This document shows positions 1 through 7,642 of a stretch of DNA of 64,000 nucleotides, one piece after another (position 1 is the stretch's first letter; every line of letters begins with the position of its first letter). The stretch comes from Streptomyces griseus. GTDB lineage: Bacteria > Actinomycetota > Actinomycetes > Streptomycetales > Streptomycetaceae. Location of the stretch: contig NZ_UAVD01000058.1 of NCBI RefSeq assembly GCF_900460065.1, forward strand, positions 1 through 64,000, written 5' to 3'. Made by a program: the position numbers and the translations under genes. The notes beneath the pieces were generated by a model, which was not told the DNA's origin, made no database searches, and saw only the letters and a list, made by a program, of their open reading frames with translations.

Positions 1-1
1 C

Positions 2-199
2 GCCGGCGCCGTGTGGGCCGCCGACGACGAGGAGGCGGTGGCCTTCGCCCGCCGGATGGACACCGGGCAGGTCGACATCAACGGCGGCCGGTTCAACCCG
101 CTGGCCCCGTTCGGCGGTTACAAGCAGTCGGGGGTGGGACGCGAGCTGGGCCCGCACGGTCTGGCCGAGTACCTCCAGACCAAGTCGCTCCAGTTCTGA
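2..199 (+). CDS. Aldehyde dehydrogenase, C-terminal fragment
   Basis: The gene enters from the left edge and only its last ~65 codons are present. The segment contains PFGGYKQSGVGRELG, the conserved C-terminal signature of NAD(P)+-dependent aldehyde dehydrogenases that helps form the subunit interface, and ends TKSLQF, a usual ALDH terminus. The catalytic Cys and Glu lie outside the window, so substrate cannot be judged. A zinc alcohol dehydrogenase begins 33 bases downstream on the same strand, so the two probably form an alcohol-to-aldehyde-to-acid oxidation operon. Confidence 0.9.
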   Translation, partial: AGAVWAADDEEAVAFARRMDTGQVDINGGRFNPLAPFGGYKQSGVGRELGPHGLAEYLQTKSLQF

Positions 200-232
200 A
201 CCCCGTAACCCCGCTGACAGAGGAGCCTGTTC

Positions 233-1312
233 GTGGTCCGCGCCGCCGTACTGCCCGCCGTCGGAGCTCCGCTGGAGATCACCGACATCGTCCTGCCGGA
301 GCCCGGCCCCGGCCAGGTGCGCGTCTCCCTCGCCGCCGCCGGCGTCTGCCACTCCGACCTGTCCCTGTCCAACGGCACCATGCGCGTCCCGGTGCCCGCC
401 GTCCTCGGCCACGAGGGCTCCGGCACGGTCCTGGCGGTCGGTGAGGGCGTCACGCGGGTGGCCCCCGGCGACGGCGTGGTCCTCAACTGGGCTCCCTCCT
501 GCGGGGCTTGCTTCCACTGCGGGATCGGCGAGGTCTGGCTCTGCGCCGACGCCCTGAAGGGGACCGCCGGCCTCCACGCCCGTACGGCCGACGGCACCGA
601 CCTCCACCCCGGGCTCAACGTCGCCGCCTTCGCGGAGGAGACCGTCGTCGCCGCGAACTGCGTGCTCCCCGCCCCCGACGGCATCCCGCTCACCGACGCG
701 GCCCTCCTCGGCTGCGCGGTCCTGACCGGCTACGGGGCGGTCCACCACAGCGCACGGGTGCGCGAGGGCGAGAGCGTCGTCGTCCTCGGCGTCGGCGGCG
801 TCGGCCTCGCCGTGCTCCAGGCCGCCCGCATCGCGGGCGCCTCCCGGATCATCGCGGTCGACGTCTCCCCGGCCAAGGAGGAGCTGGCCCGGCGGGCCGG
901 GGCCACCGACTACGTCATCGCCTCCGCCACCACCCCGCGCGAGGTCCGCGCACGCACCGGCGGCCAGGGCGCCGACGTCGCGGTGGAGTGCGTCGGCCGG
1001 CCCACGACCATCCGGGCCGCCTGGGAATCCACCCGGCGCGGCGGGCGCACCACGGTCGTCGGGATCGGCGGCAAGGACCAGGAGGTCACCTTCAACGCGC
1101 TGGAGATCTTCCACTGGGGCCGCTCCCTGACGGGCTGCGTCTACGGCAACAGCGACCCCGCCCGCGACCTGCCCGTCCTCGCGGGCCACATCCGCGCGGG
1201 CCGCTTCGACCTGTCGATGATGGTCACCGAGCACATCGCCCTGGACGCCATCCCCGCCGCCTTCGACAACATGCTCGTGGGCAGGGGCGGCCGGGCACTG
1301 GTGGTGTTCTAG
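233..1312 (+). CDS. Zinc-dependent alcohol dehydrogenase (MDR family)
   Basis: A 359-residue medium-chain zinc dehydrogenase that oxidises an alcohol to an aldehyde using NAD(P)+. Visible residues are catalytic zinc ligands Cys39 (GVCHSD) and His60 (GHE), the four-Cys structural zinc site Cys90/93/96/104 (C-x2-C-x2-C-x7-C), and the Rossmann loop GVGGVG near residue 183. The start is GTG, chosen because AGAGGAG lies 7 bases upstream. It follows an aldehyde dehydrogenase by 33 bases, which suggests the pair converts an alcohol to an acid. It resembles the class III/mycothiol-type enzyme at 29508 in overall layout but lacks any mark that fixes the substrate. Confidence 0.9.
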   Translation: MVRAAVLPAVGAPLEITDIVLPEPGPGQVRVSLAAAGVCHSDLSLSNGTMRVPVPAVLGHEGSGTVLAVGEGVTRVAPGDGVVLNWAPSCGACFHCGIGEVWLCADALKGTAGLHARTADGTDLHPGLNVAAFAEETVVAANCVLPAPDGIPLTDAALLGCAVLTGYGAVHHSARVREGESVVVLGVGGVGLAVLQAARIAGASRIIAVDVSPAKEELARRAGATDYVIASATTPREVRARTGGQGADVAVECVGRPTTIRAAWESTRRGGRTTVVGIGGKDQEVTFNALEIFHWGRSLTGCVYGNSDPARDLPVLAGHIRAGRFDLSMMVTEHIALDAIPAAFDNMLVGRGGRALVVF

Positions 1313-1396
1313 GGCAGGTCTGTCCGCAACGTCTCGTGCGGCACGACCGCAGGGCGGACGAGGAGACCGGGCGGACACTCCCCACCGGCCCGGCGG

Positions 1397-2446
1397 TCAG
1401 AAGTCCGTGGTCCGGGAGGTGGACGTCACCGGCCCCAGCAGCCGCGCGTCCATCTCGCCCTCCTCGAACAGCCGGGAGGCCGGGCCCACGATCAGCGGGT
1501 CCGGCCTGCCGACCACCTCCGGGTCCTTGCCGGGGTAGTCGAAGCGGTCCAGCACATGCCGCATCGCCTCCAGCCTGGCCCGCTTCTTGTCGTTGCTCTT
1601 CACCACCGTCCAGGGCGCGTCCGCCGTGTCGGTGTGGAACAGCATCAGCTCCTTCGCCTCGGTGTACGCGTCCCACTTGTCCAGCGAGGCCAGGTCGACG
1701 GGGCTCAGCTTCCACTGCCGTACGGGGTCGATCTGCCGGATCATGAACCGGTTGCGCTGCTCGTTGCGGGAGACGGAGAACCAGAACTTCACCAGGTGGA
1801 TGCCGTCCCGGGCCAGCATCCGCTCGAAGCCCGGCGCCTGGTGCATGAACTCCAGGTACTCACGGGTCGTGCAGAATCCCATCACCCGCTCGACCCCGGC
1901 CCGGTTGTACCAGGAGCGGTCGAACAGCACGATCTCCCCGGCGCTCGGCAGATGCGCCGTGTACCGCTGGAAGTACCACTGGGTGCGCTCCCGTTCGGTC
2001 GGCTTCTCCAGGGCCACCACCCGCGCGCCCCGCGGATTGAGATGCTCGGTGAACCGCTTGATCGTGCCGCCCTTGCCCGCCGCGTCCCGCCCCTCGAAGA
2101 GGATCACCAGCCGCTCGTCGCGCTCCTTCACCCAGTGCTGGAGCTTCAGCAGCTCGATCTGGAGCGCCCGTTTGGCCTTGTCGTAGTCGCGGCGGCGCAG
2201 CTTCCGGTCGTACGGGTAGTCCTCGCGCCACGCGTCGCGGGCATGGCCCTCCGGCGTCACGAGGACCGGATCGTCGTCCCCGCTGTCGACCACGCCGAAC
2301 CCGCCCAGATACGGTCCGCCGTGCCGGGCCGCCCGCTCGCTCGCCCCCGGGGCGTCGGGCGCGTCCCGTCCCGCCCGGCCCCCGGTCCCGCCGCGTGCCG
2401 TGCCGCCGGTCCCGCTACGTCCGTTCCGCTTGGCGCTCCTCGTCAT
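1397..2446 (-). CDS. ppk2: Polyphosphate kinase 2 family protein
   Basis: A PPK2-family kinase of 349 residues that transfers phosphate between inorganic polyphosphate and nucleotides. The Walker A loop GRDAAGKGGT is near residue 118, the Walker B/lid region FDRSWYNRAGVE follows about 60 residues later, and the rest matches the PPK2 core (EQRNRF, KLSPVD, SNDKKRAR). About 75 residues of Gly/Arg/Ala-rich sequence precede the core and are probably disordered. The ATG is supported by GGAGGG 8 bases upstream. That start lies inside the 3' end of the EamA transporter gene, a 32-base overlap, so the two are probably translationally coupled. ADP versus AMP/GDP preference cannot be read from sequence alone. 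Confidence 0.92.
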   Translation of the reverse strand: MTRSAKRNGRSGTGGTARGGTGGRAGRDAPDAPGASERAARHGGPYLGGFGVVDSGDDDPVLVTPEGHARDAWREDYPYDRKLRRRDYDKAKRALQIELLKLQHWVKERDERLVILFEGRDAAGKGGTIKRFTEHLNPRGARVVALEKPTERERTQWYFQRYTAHLPSAGEIVLFDRSWYNRAGVERVMGFCTTREYLEFMHQAPGFERMLARDGIHLVKFWFSVSRNEQRNRFMIRQIDPVRQWKLSPVDLASLDKWDAYTEAKELMLFHTDTADAPWTVVKSNDKKRARLEAMRHVLDRFDYPGKDPEVVGRPDPLIVGPASRLFEEGEMDARLLGPVTSTSRTTDF

Positions 2447-3401
2447 GACGGGGTCCCTCCACCGGCCGGGCCGGATTTCCGCGTGTGGACCCAGTCTGCT
2501 GACGGCTCCGGGAGACCGCCACCCCGACCAGGCACAGCACGCCGCCCAGGACGCCGAGCGGCGTCGGCACCTCGTCCAGCAGCACCCACGCCATGAGCAC
2601 GACGATGGCCGGGACGGCGTACGTGGTGGCGCCCATCCGGCCTGCGGTGGTGCGGGCCAGGGCGTAGCCCCAGGTGGTGAAGGCCAGCGCGGTCGGGAAG
2701 ACCCCCAGATAGATCATGTTCAGCGTCGCGGACAGCGGGGCGTCGGCCGCCTCGGAGACCAGTACCCCGGTGAACGGCAGGCAGGCGACGGCTCCGATCG
2801 CGCAGCCGAAGGTGTTGATCTGGAGCGAGGAGCCGTGGGCGAGGGCCGCCTTCTGGCTCACCACGCCCAGCGCGTAGGCCACGGCGGCCAGCAGGCAGAG
2901 CGCCACGCCCAGCACGGAGGAGGTGCCGTGCCCGGACATCGCGAGGCCGACGACGACCGCGCCCGAGAACGAGATGCCCATGCCCAGCAGCAGGCGGCGC
3001 GGCAGCCCCTCGCCGAGCAGGCGGGCGCCCATCAGGGCCATCAGGATGGGCCCGATGTTCACCAGCATCGCCGCCGTCCCGGCGTCGACCTCCTGCTCGC
3101 CCCAGTTGAGCGCCACCATGTACAGCCCGAACCACAGCACGCCGGACGTGATGATTCCGCGCCAGGCGCCGCGCCCGGGCAGCCCCTCCCGCCGTACGAG
3201 GAGGATCGCCCCCAGGACCAGCGCACCCGTCACCAGCCGCCCGAGGGCGAGTGCGCCGGGGGAGTAGGACTCGCCCGCACTGCGGATGGACACGAAGGCG
3301 GAGGCCCACAGCACGACGGTGGTGCAGGCGGCGGCGGTGGCCCGCAGGCGATGGGCCGGCGGGGCGACCGGAAGGGGCGTCGGGGTCGTCGTCATGCCCA
3401 C
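2415..3401 (-). CDS. EamA/DMT-superfamily transporter
   Basis: An integral membrane protein of 328 residues with about ten hydrophobic segments in two repeated EamA halves, as in drug/metabolite exporters such as RhaT or YdcZ relatives. The first half carries VLWASAFVSIRSAG and PGALALGRL, typical of the first two helices. The substrate is unknown. A GTG at 3401 and an ATG two codons later (3395) are both possible starts, and neither has a clear ribosome site. The 3' end overlaps the start of ppk2 by 32 bases, so the genes form a two-gene unit. The C-terminal tail after the last helix is short and charged. Confidence 0.88.
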   Translation of the reverse strand: MGMTTTPTPLPVAPPAHRLRATAAACTTVVLWASAFVSIRSAGESYSPGALALGRLVTGALVLGAILLVRREGLPGRGAWRGIITSGVLWFGLYMVALNWGEQEVDAGTAAMLVNIGPILMALMGARLLGEGLPRRLLLGMGISFSGAVVVGLAMSGHGTSSVLGVALCLLAAVAYALGVVSQKAALAHGSSLQINTFGCAIGAVACLPFTGVLVSEAADAPLSATLNMIYLGVFPTALAFTTWGYALARTTAGRMGATTYAVPAIVVLMAWVLLDEVPTPLGVLGGVLCLVGVAVSRSRQQTGSTRGNPARPVEGPRHDEERQAERT

Positions 3402-3449
3402 GACCGTAGAGCCGGAACGCCCGGACCCCCACTCAATTGCCGAGGACCG

Positions 3450-4136
3450 TCAATCGGCGGCCGGGCCGGACGGGCGCTCGCCCGCGGGCCGCGCGTACGG
3501 GCCGTACTGGATCGCCAGCCCGTCCAGCAGGGCCCGCAGCCCGGTCTCGAAGGCCCCCTCGTCGACCTGGCGGCGGTGGTCGGCCAGCAGGTGGGCCTGG
3601 CCGAGGTGCGGGTAGTCGGCGGGGTCGTAGGCGGTCTCGTCGTCCACGAAGCCCCCGGCGAAGGAGCCCAGCGCGGAACCGGTGATGAAGTAGCGCATCA
3701 GCGCCCCGATCCGGGTGGCCTGCGCGGGCGGCCACCCCGCGCCGGTCATCGCCCCGAACACCGCGTCGGCGACCCGCAGACCGGCCGGGCGGCGGCCCGG
3801 GCCCCGGGCCAGGACCGGGACGATGTGCGGGTGCGCGGCGAGGGCGGCCCGGTAGGACAGCGCCCAGTCGTGCAGGGCCTCGCGCCAGTCGCGCGGGTCC
3901 GACTCCTCGAACATCGACAGGTCGACCTGCGCGGAGACCGCGTCGGCGACGGCGTCGAGGATCTCCTCCTTGTTGCGGAAGTGGTTGTAGAGCGAAGGCC
4001 CGCTGACCCCCAGGACGGCCGCCAGCCGGCGCGTGGAGACGGCGTCGAGCCCTTCGGAGTCCACGAGCGCGCTCGCCGCCCCGACGATGCGGTCTCTGCT
4101 GAGGAGGGGCTTGCGCGGTCGGGCCATGCGGCTCAT
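3450..4136 (-). CDS. TetR-family transcriptional regulator
   Basis: A 228-residue regulator with an N-terminal helix-turn-helix (RDRIVGAASALVDSEG, then VSGPSLYNHFRNKEEIL near residues 40-60) and a TetR C-terminal ligand domain containing GPGRRPAGLRVADAVF. The ATG at 4136 is taken; a second ATG at 4127 (MARPRK) is equally possible. It is divergent from an acyl-CoA dehydrogenase 81 bases away, and a near-perfect 17-bp palindrome lies between them (4157-4173). The arrangement suggests it represses itself and the dehydrogenase, with an acyl-CoA or similar ligand as inducer; the ligand is inference. Confidence 0.9.
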   Translation of the reverse strand: MSRMARPRKPLLSRDRIVGAASALVDSEGLDAVSTRRLAAVLGVSGPSLYNHFRNKEEILDAVADAVSAQVDLSMFEESDPRDWREALHDWALSYRAALAAHPHIVPVLARGPGRRPAGLRVADAVFGAMTGAGWPPAQATRIGALMRYFITGSALGSFAGGFVDDETAYDPADYPHLGQAHLLADHRRQVDEGAFETGLRALLDGLAIQYGPYARPAGERPSGPAAD

Positions 4137-4156
4137 AGTAGGGCCTGCGAACCAGA

Positions 4157-4173
4157 AACTAGCAGTGCTAATT
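4157..4173. promoter_or_regulatory. Operator-like palindrome between TetR gene and acyl-CoA dehydrogenase
   Basis: AACTAGCAGTGCTAATT is an inverted repeat of AACTAGCA and TGCTAATT around a central G with one mismatch (core TAGCA-G-TGCTA is perfect). It lies in the 81-base space between divergent genes, one of which encodes a TetR regulator, so it is the likely binding site controlling both directions. Confidence 0.7.
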
Positions 4174-4217
4174 AAAGTGCGCCCGAGCGGCGCCCGGGAA
4201 AGGCATGGGAGGCCACG

Positions 4218-5369
4218 ATGGACCTGACGCTCAGCGAGGAGCAGGAAGCCGTCCGCAAGCTGGCCGAGGAGTTCGTCGCCCGCGAGGTCGCCCCCCATGT
4301 CGTCGCGTGGGACCGCGCCGAGAACGTCGACAAGTCGATCGTGAAGAAGCTCGGGGACCTCGGCTTCCTCGGGCTGACCGTCCCCGAGGAGTACGGCGGC
4401 TCCGGCGGCGACCACCTCTCCTACTGCCTGGTCACCGAGGAGCTGGGGCGCGGCGACTCCTCGGTGCGCGGGATCGTCTCCGTGTCGCTCGGGCTGGTCG
4501 CCAAGACCATCGCGTCCTGGGGCGACGAGGACCAGAAGCGGACCTGGCTGCCCCGGCTCACCTCCGGCGAGGCGATCGGCTGCTTCGGCCTCACCGAGCC
4601 CGGCACCGGCTCGGACGCCGGGAACCTCGCCACCCGGGCCGAGCGCGACGGCGGTGACTACGTCGTCAACGGCACCAAGATGTTCATCACCAACGGCACC
4701 TGGGCCGATGTGGTGCTGCTTTTCGCGCGGACGAACGACGCCCCCGGCCACCGGGGCGTCTCCGCCTTCCTCGTCCCCACCGACACCCCCGGCCTCACCC
4801 GCCGCACCGTCCACGGCAAGCTCGGCCTGCGCGGCCAGGCCACCGCCGAACTGGTTCTCCAAGGCGTCCGGGTACCCGCCGGGGCCCTTCTCGGTCCCGA
4901 GGGCAAGGGCTTCTCCATCGCCATGTCCGCCCTGGCCAAGGGGCGGATGTCCGTCGCCGCGGGCTGTGTGGGCATCGCGCAGGCCGCCCTGGACGCGGCC
5001 GTGCGCTACGCCGGTGAGCGCGAGCAGTTCGGCAAGGCCATCGCCCGCCACCAGCTCGTCCAGGAACTGCTCAGCGACATCGCCGTCGACGTGGACGCCG
5101 CCCGGCTGCTGACCTGGCGGGTCGCCGACCTGATCGACCGGGGCCAGGAGTTCGCCACCGCCGCCTCCAAGGCCAAGCTGTACGCCTCGGAGGCCGCCGT
5201 CCGCTGCGCCAACAACGCCCTCCAGGTCTTCGGCGGCTACGGCTACATCGACGAGTACCCGGTCGGCAAGCTGCTGCGGGACGCCCGTGTGATGACGCTG
5301 TACGAGGGCACCAGCCAGATCCAGAAGCTGATCATCGGCCGGGCGCTCACCGGCGTCTCGGCCTTCTGA
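4218..5369 (+). CDS. Acyl-CoA dehydrogenase
   Basis: A 383-residue FAD flavoprotein of the short/medium-chain acyl-CoA dehydrogenase type, which makes the trans-2-enoyl-CoA and passes electrons to electron-transfer flavoprotein. Visible features are CFGLTEPGTGSDAGNL (ACAD signature 1), REQFGKAIARHQLVQ, and ALQVFGGYGYIDEYPVGKLLRD leading to LYEGTSQIQ, where Glu363 is the expected catalytic base. Length and motifs match butyryl/isobutyryl-type enzymes. The ATG is preceded by GGGAGG at 5 bases. A divergent TetR gene and an intergenic palindrome imply acyl-responsive repression. Chain length preference is not determinable by eye. Confidence 0.93.
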   Translation: MDLTLSEEQEAVRKLAEEFVAREVAPHVVAWDRAENVDKSIVKKLGDLGFLGLTVPEEYGGSGGDHLSYCLVTEELGRGDSSVRGIVSVSLGLVAKTIASWGDEDQKRTWLPRLTSGEAIGCFGLTEPGTGSDAGNLATRAERDGGDYVVNGTKMFITNGTWADVVLLFARTNDAPGHRGVSAFLVPTDTPGLTRRTVHGKLGLRGQATAELVLQGVRVPAGALLGPEGKGFSIAMSALAKGRMSVAAGCVGIAQAALDAAVRYAGEREQFGKAIARHQLVQELLSDIAVDVDAARLLTWRVADLIDRGQEFATAASKAKLYASEAAVRCANNALQVFGGYGYIDEYPVGKLLRDARVMTLYEGTSQIQKLIIGRALTGVSAF

Positions 5370-5413
5370 CCGGAGCGCGGGTCCGTACGGCGTCCGCGGG
5401 TTCGTACGGGTGT

Positions 5414-5457
5414 CTGAGTACCGGCCTGAGTACGGGCGCGGATGTGGCGTGCGCCAC
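5414..5457. repeat. Tandem 12-mer and adjacent inverted repeat upstream of yiaA-like gene
   Basis: CTGAGTACCGGC at 5414-5425 is followed directly by CTGAGTACGGGC at 5426-5437, a tandem duplication with one difference. It is followed by GTGGCG-TG-CGCCAC at 5444-5457, an inverted repeat. The block ends 19 bases before the start codon at 5477, so it may include promoter or operator sequence. No matching regulator is obvious. Confidence 0.55.
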
Positions 5458-5476
5458 GTCGGCGGATGCTGACCCC

Positions 5477-5767
5477 ATGAGTGACACGACATCGGTCAAG
5501 CAGCAGAGCACCGCCGCCTTCTACATGCAGGCCGTCGCCTCCTTCATGGTGGCGATCGGCGCGGTCGCCTTCGGTATCTTCTTCCTCGACGCCGACGCCT
5601 GGGTGCGCGGCTTCCTCGCCATCGGCGTGCTCTACCTCGTCACGTCCTGCTTCACGCTCGCCAAGGTGATCCGGGACCGCCAGGAGGCCGGGCAGATCCA
5701 CAGCCGGGTCGACCAGGCCCGGCTGGAGAAGATCCTCGCCGAGCACGACCCGTTCCAGAAGCTCTGA
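5477..5767 (+). CDS. YiaA/YiaB-family small inner membrane protein
   Basis: A 96-residue protein with two closely spaced hydrophobic helices (roughly residues 15-36 and 41-62) joined by FLDADAWVRG and followed by a charged tail (KVIRDRQEAGQIHSRVDQARLEKILAEHD). This two-helix layout matches the YiaA/YiaB family, whose function is unknown. The ATG at 5477 is preferred over an upstream in-frame ATG at 5444, which would add a non-membrane stretch with no ribosome site. The gene follows an acyl-CoA dehydrogenase on the same strand but is separated by 107 bases of repeats, so it probably has its own promoter. Confidence 0.85.
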   Translation: MSDTTSVKQQSTAAFYMQAVASFMVAIGAVAFGIFFLDADAWVRGFLAIGVLYLVTSCFTLAKVIRDRQEAGQIHSRVDQARLEKILAEHDPFQKL

Positions 5768-5791
5768 CCCGTACCTCGGGCGGGACAACCC

Positions 5792-5807
5792 CTAAGCGCT
5801 TGCTCAG
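5792..5807. promoter_or_regulatory. Operator-like site upstream of TetR gene (copy 1)
   Basis: CTAAGCGCTTGCTCAG is a 16-bp imperfect palindrome (CTAAGC-GCTT-GCTCAG, one mismatch). A TATGGT -10 candidate follows at 5816-5821, so bound repressor would cover the promoter. The identical 16-mer occurs again at 7024-7039 upstream of the MaoC gene, with no other copy noticed in the window. Confidence 0.8.
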
Positions 5808-5853
5808 GTTCGGGGTATGGTGTGCGTCCTGTTGACGGAGAGGGGTCCTGGCG

Positions 5854-6486
5854 ATGAGTACGGCGGAGGAGACGAGCGGCGAGGACGCGCCGTGGGGCGA
5901 GGTCACTCCGGAGGCGGCCAGGCGGCTCCTCGTCGCCGCCGTGGACGCCTTCGCCGAGCGCGGGTACCACGCGACCACCACCCGTGACATCGCCGGCCGG
6001 GCCGGGATGAGCCCGGCCGCGCTCTACATCCACTACAAGACCAAGGAAGAGCTGCTCCACCGGATCAGCACGATCGGCCACGAGCGGGCGCTGCACGTGC
6101 TCGAAGCCGAGGCCGACCGGGACGGCACGGCCGCCGACCGCCTCGCCGGGGCCGTCCGCTCCTTCGTCCGCTGGCACGCGGAGCGGCACACCACCGCCCG
6201 GGTCGTGCAGTACGAGCTCGACGCGCTCGGCGAGGAGCACCGCACCGAGATCGTCGCGCTGCGGCGCAGGAGCGACGCGGTGGTGCGGCGGATCATCGGC
6301 GAAGGGGTGCGGGACGGTGAGTTCGACGTCCCCGACGTCCCCGGCACCGCCCTCGCGGTGCTCTCCCTCTGCATCGACGTGGCCCGCTGGTTCAACGCCC
6401 GGGGCGCCCGCACCCCCGACGAGGTCGGCGAACTGTACGCCGGCCTCGTCCTGCGGATGGTCGGAGCGCGGCAGGTCCGGAAGTAG
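5854..6486 (+). CDS. TetR-family transcriptional regulator
   Basis: A 210-residue regulator. The HTH (AERGYHATTTRDIAGRAGMSPAALYIHYKTKEELL) occupies about residues 30-65 and is typical of TetR proteins; the C-terminal domain has the WHAERHTTARVVQYELDAL pattern of the TetR group often found with fatty-acid or sterol catabolism genes. GGAGAGGGG precedes the ATG. It converges with a MaoC hydratase gene (28 bases between stop codons), and identical 16-bp palindromes lie upstream of both genes, so it most likely autoregulates and controls the hydratase. Confidence 0.92.
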   Translation: MSTAEETSGEDAPWGEVTPEAARRLLVAAVDAFAERGYHATTTRDIAGRAGMSPAALYIHYKTKEELLHRISTIGHERALHVLEAEADRDGTAADRLAGAVRSFVRWHAERHTTARVVQYELDALGEEHRTEIVALRRRSDAVVRRIIGEGVRDGEFDVPDVPGTALAVLSLCIDVARWFNARGARTPDEVGELYAGLVLRMVGARQVRK

Positions 6487-6514
6487 CCCCGGCTCCGGCG
6501 GCGGTCCCGGCGCC

Positions 6515-6976
6515 TCAGAAGTAGTAGCGGGACACCGACTCGGCGACACAGGCCGGCTTCTCGGCGCCCTCGCGCTCGACCGTGACGACCGCCGTGACCT
6601 GTACGCCCCCGCCGGTCTCCGCGACCTCGCGGAGCACCGCCGTCGCCCGCAGCCGCGAGCCGACCGGGACGGTCGAGGGGAAGCGGACCTTGTTGGTCCC
6701 GTAGTTGATGCCCATCCTCATGCCCTCCACCCGCATCACCTGCGGTACCAGGGCGGGCAGCAGCGAGAGCGTCAGATAGCCGTGGGCGATGGTCGTGCCG
6801 AAGGGCCCGTCCTTCGCCCGCTCCGGATCCACGTGGATCCACTGGTGGTCGCCGGTCGCGTCGGCGAACCGGTCGATCCTCTCCTGGTCGATCTCCAGCC
6901 AGTCGCTGTGTCCCAGCTGCTCGCCCACTCCGTCCCGCAGCTCCTGCGCGGACGTGAAGATCCTCGGCTCTGCCAT
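6515..6976 (-). CDS. MaoC-family (R)-enoyl-CoA hydratase/dehydratase
   Basis: A 153-residue single hot-dog domain protein. RIDRFADATGDHQWIHVDPERA near residues 30-52 is the hydratase-2 motif that supplies the Asp/His catalytic pair, and FGTTIAHGYLTLSLLP follows in the usual place. Members hydrate trans-2-enoyl-CoA to (R)-3-hydroxyacyl-CoA. It is encoded alone, convergent with a TetR gene, and its upstream region carries the same 16-bp palindrome (7024-7039) as the regulator's own promoter. The start is the ATG at 6976; upstream in-frame codons up to 7111 cross the operator and the soxR promoter and are not used. Confidence 0.92.
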   Translation of the reverse strand: MAEPRIFTSAQELRDGVGEQLGHSDWLEIDQERIDRFADATGDHQWIHVDPERAKDGPFGTTIAHGYLTLSLLPALVPQVMRVEGMRMGINYGTNKVRFPSTVPVGSRLRATAVLREVAETGGGVQVTAVVTVEREGAEKPACVAESVSRYYF

Positions 6977-7023
6977 GTTCCCGGTTCCTGCCTTCCGGCT
7001 CGGCGCACCATCAGGCGCGATGT

Positions 7024-7039
7024 CTAAGCGCTTGCTCAG
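7024..7039. promoter_or_regulatory. Operator-like site upstream of MaoC gene (copy 2)
   Basis: This is an exact repeat of the 16-mer CTAAGCGCTTGCTCAG found at 5792-5807. It lies 47 bases upstream of the MaoC start codon (6976, minus strand) and about 50 bases upstream of soxR on the other strand, so either divergent gene could be affected. Confidence 0.8.
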
Positions 7040-7077
7040 CATCGTTGTGCGGCGCGTTCCTGTCAACGACATGGCAG

Positions 7078-7083
7078 TAGATT
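7078..7083 (+). promoter_or_regulatory. -10 element of a leaderless soxR transcript
   Basis: TAGATT fits the TAnnnT -10 consensus and ends 6 bases before the GTG start codon at 7090. Transcription would therefore begin at or next to the start codon. No good -35 is visible. Confidence 0.5.
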
Positions 7084-7089
7084 CGAGGG

Positions 7090-7566
7090 GTGCCCCAGAT
7101 TCCACAGACACTCCACGAACTGTCGGTCGGCCAGCTCTCGGCGCGCAGCGGAGCGGCCGTCTCGGCCCTGCACTTCTACGAGGCCAAGGGCCTGATCAGC
7201 AGCAGCCGCACCAGCGGCAACCAGCGCCGCTACTCGCGGGACGCGCTGCGCCGGGTCGCCTTCGTCCGGGCGGCCCAGCGCGTCGGCATTCCCCTGGTCA
7301 CGATCCGCGAGGCACTCGCCGAACTGCCCGAGGAGCGCACGCCGAACCGCGAGGACTGGGCCCGCCTCTCCGAGGTCTGGCGCAAGGAACTGGACGAGCG
7401 CATCGGGCAGTTGCACCGCCTGCGGGACCATCTGACCGACTGCATCGGGTGCGGCTGCCTGTCGTTGGAGAACTGTGTGCTGTCCAACCCCGACGACATC
7501 GTCGGTGAGCGGATCACCGGTTCCCGGCTGATGCCCGAGGGCCGGAAGCCGCCCAGGCGCACGTAG
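7090..7566 (+). CDS. soxR: Redox-sensitive MerR-type regulator SoxR
   Basis: A 158-residue MerR-family activator. The N-terminal winged HTH starts LSVGQLSARSGAAVSALHFYEAKGLI and includes SGNQRRYSRDALRRVAFV; a dimerisation helix follows, then CIGCGCLSLENC near residues 115-126, the C-x2-C-x-C-x5-C ligand set for the SoxR [2Fe-2S] cluster. Streptomyces SoxR responds to redox-active metabolites such as actinorhodin-like quinones rather than driving a soxS gene. No canonical SoxR box is visible in this window, so its targets lie elsewhere. The GTG start is probably leaderless. Confidence 0.95.
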   Translation: MPQIPQTLHELSVGQLSARSGAAVSALHFYEAKGLISSSRTSGNQRRYSRDALRRVAFVRAAQRVGIPLVTIREALAELPEERTPNREDWARLSEVWRKELDERIGQLHRLRDHLTDCIGCGCLSLENCVLSNPDDIVGERITGSRLMPEGRKPPRRT

Positions 7567-7642
7567 GCCCTCCGCCCGGCCCCCGCGTGCCCGGCGCGGT
7601 CCCCACGAAGGGCCCCGGTTCCCGGAGCGCGGGCGCCCGTCC

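Noticed and set aside
4137..5492. Long minus-strand reading frame that extends the TetR gene across the acyl-CoA dehydrogenase
   Set aside because: It is the antisense of a strongly conserved acyl-CoA dehydrogenase. Such open antisense frames are expected at this GC content, and the TetR domain begins only at 4136.
7567..7642. SoxR box near soxR
   Set aside because: No CCTCAAG...CTTGAGG palindrome was seen here or elsewhere in the window.
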